From assembly GCF_020329485.1 (NCBI RefSeq), contig NZ_JAGKJI010000002.1, positions 62,001 through 126,000 on the forward strand: a DNA stretch of 64,000 nt, read 5' to 3'. The translations under genes were made by a program, and so were the position numbers. Position 1 is the first letter of the stretch; every line of letters begins with the position of its first letter. The stretch is from Bradyrhizobium cenepequi. GTDB lineage: Bacteria > Pseudomonadota > Alphaproteobacteria > Rhizobiales > Xanthobacteraceae. Positions 16,901 through 24,215 of the stretch are shown here, in pieces. The notes under the pieces are model-generated. The model saw only the letters and a program-made list of their open reading frames with translations. It had not been told where the DNA came from and searched no databases.

Positions 16901-19333
16901 ATGGGGATGCGGGTGCTGCTTGTCGCATCGGTTGCGACGGGGGTTGTTGTTGTGGGGAACGAGACCGGCTTTGCCCAGGGCGCAGGGCAGCAGGTCGAGA
17001 CATTGCCGCCCGTCGAGGTGACGCCTAGAGACCGCGCCAGGCGCGGCCGGCCTACGACGACTCCCGTTCGTGCGCGGCAAAGATCGCCAAGAGTGGTGTA
17101 TGTCCCGACCGCGCCGACGCCGACCTCGGATTCGGCTGCGACGGTCGAAGCGGACAAGGTGCCGGCGGCAGTCAATGTCGTCGACAGCAGAGAAATCGCG
17201 CGAACAGATTCGTTCAATATCACGAATGCGCTCGAACAACGCGTGCCGGGCATCAGCATCAACGAGGTTGCCGGCAATCCCTTTCAACCGGACATCCAGT
17301 TCCGCGGCTTCGTGGCGTCTCCCGTGGCAGGCACGCCGCAGGGCCTTGCGGTCTACCAGAACGGGGTACGGATCAACGAAGCCTTCGGCGACACTGTCAA
17401 CTGGGACCTGATTCCGACCAGCGCGGTCAGGTCCATAGACGTTGTGACCAACAACCCGGCCTTCGGTCTCAACGCGCTCGGCGGTGCGGTCGTCGTACAG
17501 ATGAAGGACGGTTTTTCCTATCAGGGCGCCGAGATCAACACCATGGGCGGCTCGTTCGGCCGCATCCAGGGGTCTGCGCAATGGGGCAAGCAGATCGACA
17601 ATTTCGCCGTCTATGGCGCGCTCGAGGGCCTGCACGACAACGGCTTTCGTAACTTTTCTCCGTCCGACATCCGTCGCTTCTACGGCGATGTCGCCCACAA
17701 GACCGACGTCAGCGAATTCCATCTCAATATCGGCCTCGCCGACAACAAGTTCGGCGCGGCGGCGACGGTGCCGGTCGAACTGCTGCAGCGATATTGGGGC
17801 GCGACCTACACGACACCGCAAACCTCTGCCAACAAGGTCGGCTACTTCAACCTGACGGGAAAGGTGGAGGCGACGCCGAGCTGGACCATCGAGGGCGCCG
17901 CGCATCTGCGGTTCTTCAAGCACAGGACGCAAGATGGCAACCCAACAGAGACGGAGCCCTGCGAGGCCGATGCGGGGCTACTGTGCTTCAACTCAGATGA
18001 CGTCCCCGCAAACGGATTGAATGGCGTCCAGCTCGCCAATCCGTTTCCGGCGGGCTCGGTGCTTGGCGAGAACGACCGCACCACGACGAAGTCGACCACC
18101 GCCGGCATGCAACTCCAGGCGACAAATGAGGATCAGCTCTTCGGCCACGATAATCGTTTCACGATCGGCGGCAGCTTCGATTCCAGTGTCACAAACTTCA
18201 CCGCCAGCGCCGAACTCGGCACCATCGGCCCCAACTACGTCGTGAGCGGCAGCGGCATCTTTCTCGGCCAGTCCGGCGATCCCGTCTCGATCGGTCCGGT
18301 CTCGCTGCGCACAACCAATCAATATACCGGTATCTATGCGCTCGACACTTTCGACGTGACGAAGGCGTTCTCGATCACGGCGGGCGGCCGCTTCAACGAT
18401 GCGCGCATCAAGCTTCAGGACCAGATCGGCACCGAACTGAACGGCTACAGCACCTATGACCGCTTCAATCCGATCATCGGCGGCACCTACAAGATAACAC
18501 CCGAGTTGACTGCCTATGCTGGCTATTCCGAAGCCAACCGCGCGCCGACGCCGCTGGAGCTGGGCTGCGCCGATCCCGCGCGCCCCTGCATCGTTGCTGC
18601 CTTCCTCGTGTCCGATCCGCCGCTGAAGCAGGTGGTCTCGCGCACCGTCGAGGCTGGCTTGCGCGGCACCAAGGAATTGAACATCGGTACGCTCTCCTGG
18701 AAGGTCGGCGGCTTCCGCGCCACCAACAGCGACGACATCCTCGCGATTCCAAGTCCGGTGCTGCAGGGCTACGGCTATTTCCAGAATGTCGGCTCGACGC
18801 GCCGGCAGGGCATCGAGGCCGAGGTCCAGCTCGAATCATCCGCCCTGCAAATGTATGCCAGCTACGCCTTTGTCGACGCGCGCTTTCTCGATGCTTTGCA
18901 GATCGGCTCCAACAGCCCCTTCGCCGATGATGATGGCAATATACAGATCCTGCCCGGCAACCAGGTTCCCGCGGTTCCCCGTCACCGCATCAAGGCCGGC
19001 TTCGACTATGCGCTCACCGATCAGTTCAAGGTCGGCGCGGACGCGATTTTCGTCAGCAGCCAGTATTATGTCGGTGATGAGTCCAACCAGGCACCGAAGC
19101 TGGCATCCTACACCGTGTTCAATGCCCACGCCTCCTACCAGCTCACCAGGAATGTCCAGATCTATGGCCGGATCGATAATCTCCTCGACAGCCGCTACGC
19201 AACCTACGGCACCTTTTTCGATACCGGCGATGTCCCCAATTTCCCCGCTGGCGGCACGGAGTTCACCGATCCGCGCTCGGTCAGCCCAGCGCGGCCGCGC
19301 GCCTTCTATGCGGGAGTGCGGGCGACGTTCTAA
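16901..19333 (+). CDS. TonB-dependent outer-membrane receptor
   Basis: A 810-residue outer-membrane gated transporter. A signal peptide (ending GFAQG) is followed by a Pro/Arg-rich stretch with a TonB-box-like VETLPPVEV, the plug domain (about residues 85-210, with the conserved ALEQRVPGI and PDIQFRGF), and a 22-strand barrel ending in RATF with a terminal Phe. ATG at 16901 precedes the signal peptide. It sits in the quinoprotein region like LutH-type lanthanide receptors, but could serve another metal chelate. Its stop overlaps the convergent DUF1232 gene by 4 nt. No cobalamin riboswitch was seen upstream. Confidence 0.9.
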   Translation: MGMRVLLVASVATGVVVVGNETGFAQGAGQQVETLPPVEVTPRDRARRGRPTTTPVRARQRSPRVVYVPTAPTPTSDSAATVEADKVPAAVNVVDSREIARTDSFNITNALEQRVPGISINEVAGNPFQPDIQFRGFVASPVAGTPQGLAVYQNGVRINEAFGDTVNWDLIPTSAVRSIDVVTNNPAFGLNALGGAVVVQMKDGFSYQGAEINTMGGSFGRIQGSAQWGKQIDNFAVYGALEGLHDNGFRNFSPSDIRRFYGDVAHKTDVSEFHLNIGLADNKFGAAATVPVELLQRYWGATYTTPQTSANKVGYFNLTGKVEATPSWTIEGAAHLRFFKHRTQDGNPTETEPCEADAGLLCFNSDDVPANGLNGVQLANPFPAGSVLGENDRTTTKSTTAGMQLQATNEDQLFGHDNRFTIGGSFDSSVTNFTASAELGTIGPNYVVSGSGIFLGQSGDPVSIGPVSLRTTNQYTGIYALDTFDVTKAFSITAGGRFNDARIKLQDQIGTELNGYSTYDRFNPIIGGTYKITPELTAYAGYSEANRAPTPLELGCADPARPCIVAAFLVSDPPLKQVVSRTVEAGLRGTKELNIGTLSWKVGGFRATNSDDILAIPSPVLQGYGYFQNVGSTRRQGIEAEVQLESSALQMYASYAFVDARFLDALQIGSNSPFADDDGNIQILPGNQVPAVPRHRIKAGFDYALTDQFKVGADAIFVSSQYYVGDESNQAPKLASYTVFNAHASYQLTRNVQIYGRIDNLLDSRYATYGTFFDTGDVPNFPAGGTEFTDPRSVSPARPRAFYAGVRATF

Positions 19334-19704
19334 CCCCAACGCATATAGGCCGCCCAACCAAGGGCAAGCGCCGCGCTGATCCAGACGAAGATGATGACAG
19401 CCATTGCGGCGCGGCTGGCCGGAGGCGAGGCTTCGCTCGCCTTGGCGCGGCACTCGATCATGATCTCCCGTGGGACCAGCGCTATCACCAGCCAGATGCC
19501 GAGCGGCACGAGGACGAGATCGTCGAGATAGCCGATCACCGGAATGAAATCCGGAATCAGGTCGATGGGCGAGAGCGCATATCCGGCGACCGCAACGGCG
19601 AGCAGCTTTGCGTACCACGGCACCCGCGGATCGCGCGCGGCGAAATAGATGGCACGACTGTCCCGCTTCAGCGAACGTGCCCAGGTCTTGATGGCGTCGA
19701 GCAT
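19330..19704 (-). CDS. YkvA-family (DUF1232) membrane protein
   Basis: A 124-residue small membrane protein with the DUF1232 core YALSPIDLIPDFIPVIGYLDD across the middle (landmark residues SPIDLIPD). A second hydrophobic segment lies near the C-terminus. The family's function is unknown. It overlaps the TonB receptor gene tail to tail by 4 nt, leaving no room for a shared terminator. Confidence 0.9.
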   Translation of the reverse strand: MLDAIKTWARSLKRDSRAIYFAARDPRVPWYAKLLAVAVAGYALSPIDLIPDFIPVIGYLDDLVLVPLGIWLVIALVPREIMIECRAKASEASPPASRAAMAVIIFVWISAALALGWAAYMRWG

Positions 19705-19787
19705 TGGCCTTTGCGTGCCAGAGGTGTCCGCATTCCTAGCACCCGCCGCGTCGTGGAGCGATGCGGCACAGCATCCCGCGTCATATC

Positions 19788-20162
19788 CTACAGATGGATC
19801 ACGCCGCGCCGCGCCGCATGCGCCACCGCATCGGTGCGACCGGTGGCGTCGAGCTTGTCGAGCAGCGAGCTGACGTGGAATTTGGCCGTGTGCACCGATA
19901 TCCCCAGCTGCCGCGCAATCGCCTTGTTCGAGGCGCCCTCGGCCATCAGCGCCAGCACGTCGCGCTCGCGCGGCGTTAGCTCGATCTCCGACCGCTCGCC
20001 CGCTAGCTGATCCCGCGAGACCAGCGCGATGCTCGCCGCTTCTCCCGGCGCGGCAAGGCGCAAGCCTGCGACGCCGCCGAGCAGCGAGGCGAGCCGGTCC
20101 GCAAGCGCGGGGTCGCCGACGTCGATGGCGACGACGAGGGGATGCGAGGTCTCTTCGCTCAC
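19788..20162 (-). CDS. LuxR-type helix-turn-helix regulator with a reduced N-terminal domain
   Basis: A 124-residue protein. The C-terminal half is a full LuxR/NarL helix-turn-helix (LTPRERDVLALMAEGASNKA, then ISVHTAKFHVSSLLDKL). The first 55 residues are too short for a receiver domain and lack the acidic pocket and phospho-acceptor, so phosphorylation control is unlikely. It overlaps the upstream HtrA-like gene by 4 nt, so the two products are made together. It may be a single-domain regulator responding to that partner; this is inference. Confidence 0.85.
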   Translation of the reverse strand: MSEETSHPLVVAIDVGDPALADRLASLLGGVAGLRLAAPGEAASIALVSRDQLAGERSEIELTPRERDVLALMAEGASNKAIARQLGISVHTAKFHVSSLLDKLDATGRTDAVAHAARRGVIHL

Positions 20163-21028
20163 GTCTCCGGCCTCTCGCCGACCGTCAGCTTGAACCGCAC
20201 CGGCTCACCGCCGCGCCGCACCGCCACATCGACGGTGGCGCCGACACTGTCGGGCCCGAGCGCCCGCAGCAGCGCCCGCACGCCGGAGATCTTCTCGTCG
20301 TTCCAGCCGACGATCACGTCGCCTTGCCGGATGCCGGCGGCCGCCGAGGGGCCGGTCTTGTCGACGCTCATCACCATCGCGCCGATGCCGTCGTCGAGCT
20401 TCACCGGCTGCAGGCCGAGCCCGAGATAGCCGCGCGCGATCCGGCCATAGGTTGCGAGGCGGCTTGCCACACGCTCGATGGTCGCGGCCGGGATGACAAG
20501 GACGCGTCGTGCGCCGAGCACGGCCATGCCGATGACGTCGCCGGAGGCATTGAGCGCCAGCCCACCCTCATGGCTTGGCCTCAGCCGAATGTCGAGTTCG
20601 ATGCGCGCATCGATCTCGCCGCCGCGCAGGCTGCGCCAGGCGCCGCCGACCAGCGATATCAGGCCGAGCGCCGCCGCGGGCGCGCCACGCTCGGCGGCGA
20701 CGACCAACGCCAGCGATCCAAGCGCCGGCACTTCGGATGAAAGCTTGATTGGCGCAATGTTGCCGGCGTCGAACCGCAACAGGGCGATATCGGTGGTGTG
20801 ATCGCGTCCGGCGATGGTCGCAGACCGCTCCGTTCCGTCGGCCAAGCGGATGATGACCTCGCCTTCTTCGGCCAGCGCCTCATCGGCGGTGACGACGAGG
20901 CCCGTCTTCCAGACGAAGCCCGAAGCGCGCGAGCGGTGCGAGTGCACGGAGACGACGGCAGGCGCGGCGCGGGCGACGATGTCGGCCATCACGCTGGAGG
21001 ACGTGGCAAGCACTGAGGGATCAGACAT
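20159..21028 (-). CDS. HtrA/DegP-like PDZ protein lacking catalytic His and Ser (pseudoprotease)
   Basis: A 289-residue protein with an S1C trypsin-like domain (residues 20-190) and a PDZ domain (about 195-285, with AAGIRQGDVIVGWN). Against the HtrA pattern, the histidine of TNNHV is Glu50 (VVTADEAL), the Asp is kept (Asp80 in HTTDIALLRF), and the serine of GNSGG is Glu154 (PSHEGGLAL). Two of three triad residues are missing, so proteolysis is not expected. No signal peptide is visible, placing it in the cytoplasm. It is coupled by a 4-nt overlap to the LuxR-type gene. A sensing or scaffold role is inferred. Confidence 0.85.
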   Translation of the reverse strand: MSDPSVLATSSSVMADIVARAAPAVVSVHSHRSRASGFVWKTGLVVTADEALAEEGEVIIRLADGTERSATIAGRDHTTDIALLRFDAGNIAPIKLSSEVPALGSLALVVAAERGAPAAALGLISLVGGAWRSLRGGEIDARIELDIRLRPSHEGGLALNASGDVIGMAVLGARRVLVIPAATIERVASRLATYGRIARGYLGLGLQPVKLDDGIGAMVMSVDKTGPSAAAGIRQGDVIVGWNDEKISGVRALLRALGPDSVGATVDVAVRRGGEPVRFKLTVGERPET

Positions 21029-21211
21029 GGCAACACTCCGTTGGATTGTCCCCGATCTGGGCACGCTCCGGCGCCGTTGGAAACTGCCCGGGTGGGCAGG
21101 GCAAACAGCCGCCTCTTCAGAGAACGGTATCCTTCTTGCACCAGATGTGCATTGCGGCTCTCGAAACGAGACCTGGCTTCCCAATTCTCCAGCCCGACTG
21201 GAATTCCCGAT

Positions 21212-21640
21212 ATGACCGACATCTTGATCCGAAATGCCCGCTTGCGGGGTCGGGGCGACGCGCTCTCCGATATTGCGATTTCGGATCGCGTCATTGTCGA
21301 GATAGGGCCTCGCCTCGGCAGCGATGCCCGCCTGTTGCTGGATGCTGGCGGAAACCTGGTCACGCCGCCTTACGTCAATGCCCATCTGCATCTTTTGTGG
21401 ATGACGAAGGAACAGGACATCGCCACGCTCTATGATATGATCACGTCGCGACCGGCAGCGGCGATCAATCTGGCGAAGTGCGGGATCGAGGCGGGATATC
21501 CGGCCAACCTTGTCGTGCTTGATCAGCCCGATGTCACGAACGTGCTTCGCTTTCACGCTCCACCCGCCGCCGTCATTAGCCACGGGCGCATGATTGATCT
21601 TGCGCATATGAGCGATCTTGCCCAAATCAGCCGGAGGTGA
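21212..21640 (+). pseudogene. internally deleted amidohydrolase (cytosine deaminase-like) remnant
   Basis: The 142-residue reading frame joins an N-terminal amidohydrolase start (MTDILIRNARLRGRGDAL to NLVTPPYVNAHLHL) directly to the C-terminal part (MTKEQDIATLYDMI, GIEAGYPANLVVLDQPDV, PPAAVISHGRMI). About 250-300 residues of the catalytic barrel, with the remaining metal ligands, are missing, yet the frame is intact. Full-length relatives are near 400-430 residues. The simplest reading is an in-frame deletion leaving a non-functional stub. It lies 23 nt before the next gene. Confidence 0.7.
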
Positions 21641-21663
21641 GGATGGGGTCTTCGGAGGGACGG

Positions 21664-22086
21664 ATGAGCGATTTGCAAGATGCTGCGCCGCGGTCGGCCG
21701 GCGAGATTACGAGCTATCACGCCCATATCTATTATGATCCGGCGACGACGCGGCCTGAGGCTGAGCGCTTGAGGACATGGATCGGCGAGCGCTTCTCCGT
21801 CACGCTAGGCCGATGGCACGACGTGAAGGTCGGGCCGCACGATCAGGCCATGTACCAGGTGGCTTTTGCCAAGGAGGTGTTTGCCGAGTTGGTGCCCTGG
21901 CTGATGCTCAATCACGGCAGCCTCAGCATCCTCGTGCATCCGAACACGACCAATCCGCGCCGCGACCATCTGGCTGATCCGCTCTGGATCGGCCAGCCGC
22001 TCGCCGTGCACGGCGAGAAGCTGCCCGAGGAGACCGAACTCGAGCAGGCGTCTGCGCCAAATACGACGCCGCACCTTCGGCCGTGA
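21664..22086 (+). CDS. DOPA 4,5-dioxygenase family protein
   Basis: A 140-residue cytoplasmic protein of the bacterial/fungal DODA family. It carries the opening TSYHAHIYYDP and the later LNHGSLSILVHPNT, whose histidines are the usual metal-ligand candidates. Fungal and bacterial relatives cleave catechol rings of DOPA-like compounds, but the in vivo substrate here is unknown. Two good ribosome-binding sites exist (GGAGGT before ATG 21643 and GGAGGGA before ATG 21664); the second gives the length nearer the family. It may once have been co-transcribed with the amidohydrolase remnant. Confidence 0.85.
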   Translation: MSDLQDAAPRSAGEITSYHAHIYYDPATTRPEAERLRTWIGERFSVTLGRWHDVKVGPHDQAMYQVAFAKEVFAELVPWLMLNHGSLSILVHPNTTNPRRDHLADPLWIGQPLAVHGEKLPEETELEQASAPNTTPHLRP

Positions 22087-22091
22087 GGTTT

Positions 22092-22243
22092 GTAGGATGA
22101 GCAAAGCGACCCCCATCCTCGGCTGCCTCAACGAGCACAAGCTGAAGCGTGCCCACTATCAAGCACTCGGCTCGTGATGGTGGGCACGCTTCCGCCGGTG
22201 TTTGTTGGGTCAGCACAGAGCGGGGTCGCTTTGCCCACCCTAC
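22092..22243. repeat. nested palindromic intergenic repeat (GTAGGGTGGGC family)
   Basis: The outer arms at 22092-22113 and 22222-22243 are 22-bp inverted repeats with two mismatches (GTAGGATGAGCAAAGCGACC / its complement). A perfect 12-bp inner pair, AAGCGTGCCCAC (22145-22156) and GTGGGCACGCTT (22180-22191), lies between. The element fills the convergent gap between the DODA gene and the MarR gene. A shorter relative occurs at 59299-59356. Confidence 0.85.
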
Positions 22244-22254
22244 GAATTCGCGCA

Positions 22255-22764
22255 TCAATTCGCGCTGTCGATCAGGTTTTCCAGCAGCCGCTTCAATTCG
22301 TTGGTGGACTTGTTGCCGTAGTTCTCGACGATATGCGCTTCCTGGCTCATCGCCAGCGAGTTTAGCCGCTGACACAAAATCTTTCCGCGGTCGGAGCAGA
22401 ACATCAGCACCTTGCGGCGGTCCTTGGGATCCTGGACGCGGTAGACGAGGGCATCTGATACCATGCGGTCGATGATCTTCGTCAGCGTCGGATGGTTGAG
22501 CAGCACGGCTTCGGCGAGCTCGCCCATCGAACGTCCGTTGCCATCGAACAGGACCTTCAGGATACGCCACTGCTCGACCGGCACACCTTCCTTGGCCAGA
22601 CGCGATTCAAGCTGCCGGTTGATTTCCCGGTTGGCTTGCGCGAGCAGGTAAGCGAGATGTTCGGTGAGGGGGGTATCTTGGCTTGGCGGTTTGGCCACGG
22701 TTGGAGACTTTGTTTTGACCCTGATGAGCGAATGACTGGCGCTGATTGCCCGTTCTATATGCAT
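22255..22764 (-). CDS. MarR-family transcriptional regulator
   Basis: Up to 169 residues with a winged-helix MarR core (VEQWRILKVLFDG, GRSMGELAEAVLLNHPTL, DRMVSDALVYRVQDPKDRRK). It is divergent from the AmiC-like gene and probably represses the amide operon and itself. The start is uncertain: the ATG at 22764 lacks a ribosome-binding site and falls inside the likely promoter. A GTG at 22698 would give a 147-residue protein starting VAKPPSQD, close to the usual family length. Confidence 0.88.
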   Translation of the reverse strand: MHIERAISASHSLIRVKTKSPTVAKPPSQDTPLTEHLAYLLAQANREINRQLESRLAKEGVPVEQWRILKVLFDGNGRSMGELAEAVLLNHPTLTKIIDRMVSDALVYRVQDPKDRRKVLMFCSDRGKILCQRLNSLAMSQEAHIVENYGNKSTNELKRLLENLIDSAN

Positions 22765-22772
22765 GGCAATTG

Positions 22773-22800
22773 TTGAAGTTTCAATATTTTCGCCTAGGAT
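22773..22800 (+). promoter_or_regulatory. candidate promoter of the amide operon with AATATTTTC in its spacer
   Basis: TTGAAG (22773-22778) and TAGGAT (22795-22800) are 16 nt apart, a reasonable sigma-70 pair. The spacer contains AATATTTTC and the flank a small dyad TTGAAGTTTCAA. The same nonamer, inverted, sits in the spacer of a second candidate promoter at 24104-24131. It lies in the MarR/AmiC divergent region, 82 nt before the GTG start. Confidence 0.45.
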
Positions 22801-22882
22801 ATTTGTCGAACGGGTGGGAAACCGGCGGCGGGCGCATCGATGCGCTGCGCGACAAGGGGCGACGTGTCGGACAGGAGTGGGC

Positions 22883-24061
22883 GTGCTCTCAACAGTCAGC
22901 GTCAATTGCGGCGGCGCCCCCATGCCGCCCTTTGTGTTCAGAGACTTGTCGGCCCCGACGACCGATCCGTCCTGGCATCCTGCTGATGTCGGCTTCAGCA
23001 AGCGCGGTGGCGCCCACAACAAGTTGAGGATAGCGAACTTCCTGACGTTCTCCGGTTCGCCGGGAATCTGGGGACCGGCCACCACCAACGCGGTGTTGCT
23101 TGCGGTCTCCGAGATCAATCGTCGCGGCGGCATTCTGGGTCGCGAGATCGAATTGACGATGCTGGATGCCGGCGGCCCGATCGAGGACGTCGTGCGCCGC
23201 GCCGCGCAGGCGGTTGCCCTCGACGAGGTCGACGTGATCATGGGCTCGCACATCAGTGCGGTCCGCGTCGCGCTGCGCAAGATCACCGGCGGCCGCGTGC
23301 CCTATATCTATACGCCGGTCTATGAGGGTGGCGAGCGGACGCCGGGCGTGATTGCGATCGGCGAGACGCCGCGCTGGCAGAGCCGTCCGGCGGTCCATTG
23401 GCTTGCCGATGTCAAGAAGGCCTCGCGCTGGTATCTGATCGGCAGCGACTATGTCTGGCCGTGGCAGTCGCACCGCGCAGTGAAGAAATACATCGCCGAG
23501 ACCGGCGGGCAGGTGGTCGGCGAGGAATTCGTTCCCGTCGGCGAGGACAATCATTCAGCGCATCTCGCCCGCATCCGTGCCGCGCGTCCCGATGTCGTGC
23601 TGATCTCGCTGATCGGCACCGACAGCATCACCTTCAACCGCGCCTTTGCCGAGAGCGGCCTGGCGGCCACGACGCTCAGGCTGGCCGGCGCCATGGATGA
23701 GACCGTGCTGCTCGGCATCGGTGCCGACAACACCGAGAACCTGTTCTGCGCTTCCGGCTATTTCATCGGCATCGGCTCGCGCGCCAATGATGACTTCCTC
23801 AGTCAATATCACGCCACGTTCGGCCCCACAGCACCGCCGATTGGTTCGGTTGCGCAGTCGAATTACGAGGGCCTGCGCTTCCTGCAGGCCGCGGCTGAGC
23901 GCGCGGGCTCGCTGGCGTTCAAGCCGCTGCTCACGGCCGGTCGCAACATCGTCTATTCCGGCGCGCGCGGGCCAATCACCATTCGCAACGGCCGCGCCGA
24001 GATGCCGATGTATCTCGCCGAAGCCGACGGCCTCGATTTCAAGTTGATCAAGACGATCTGA
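22883..24061 (+). CDS. AmiC/UrtA-type ligand-binding protein without signal peptide
   Basis: A 392-residue protein of the Peripla_BP_5 type (HNKLRIANFLTFSGSPGIWG near residue 38 onward; WYLIGSDYVWPW; VVLISLIGTDSITF). It resembles AmiC, the cytoplasmic amide sensor of Pseudomonas, and UrtA. GTG at 22883 is preceded by CAGGAG at good spacing; no hydrophobic leader is present, whereas the paralogue later in this operon has a Tat signal. It is therefore probably a cytoplasmic sensor. It is followed by an amidase gene. No AmiR-like antiterminator is seen; the MarR protein may take its place. Confidence 0.82.
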   Translation: MLSTVSVNCGGAPMPPFVFRDLSAPTTDPSWHPADVGFSKRGGAHNKLRIANFLTFSGSPGIWGPATTNAVLLAVSEINRRGGILGREIELTMLDAGGPIEDVVRRAAQAVALDEVDVIMGSHISAVRVALRKITGGRVPYIYTPVYEGGERTPGVIAIGETPRWQSRPAVHWLADVKKASRWYLIGSDYVWPWQSHRAVKKYIAETGGQVVGEEFVPVGEDNHSAHLARIRAARPDVVLISLIGTDSITFNRAFAESGLAATTLRLAGAMDETVLLGIGADNTENLFCASGYFIGIGSRANDDFLSQYHATFGPTAPPIGSVAQSNYEGLRFLQAAAERAGSLAFKPLLTAGRNIVYSGARGPITIRNGRAEMPMYLAEADGLDFKLIKTI

Positions 24062-24103
24062 CGTACGGAAGGAATTGCGCGCGCCGTCCCGTAAAATAAT
24101 CCT

Positions 24104-24131
24104 TGAAAAGGAAAATATTTCCGTCTGTAAT
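24104..24131 (+). promoter_or_regulatory. candidate internal promoter before the amidase gene, with a palindrome in the spacer
   Basis: TTGAAA (24104-24109) and TGTAAT (24126-24131) are separated by 16 nt. The spacer is filled by the near-perfect palindrome GGAAAATATTTCC (24110-24122). GAAAATATT inside it is the inverse of the AATATTTTC found in the operon's first promoter. A repressor bound here would block the promoter directly. The site is 85 nt upstream of the amidase start. Confidence 0.5.
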
Positions 24132-24215
24132 ACCTCTGCGGCTTTCGGGTGGGGACCGCCGTCCTCGCATCCATTCCGCGGCCGCGCGCATCATCAAGCT
24201 TCCAGGGAGAGTGTC

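Noticed and set aside
16707..16901. Cobalamin or other riboswitch before the TonB receptor gene
   Set aside because: No B12-box-like sequence or extended RNA fold is evident; the symmetrical sequence there fits a DNA operator better, since the 19-bp dyad has only a 1-nt centre and would make a poor hairpin.
2986..19333. pqqA or XoxF genes inside the quinoprotein region
   Set aside because: I looked for a PqqA-type short peptide (Glu and Tyr three residues apart in a small frame) and for quinoprotein propeller motifs and found neither; the YVTN propeller at 9558 is not a dehydrogenase.
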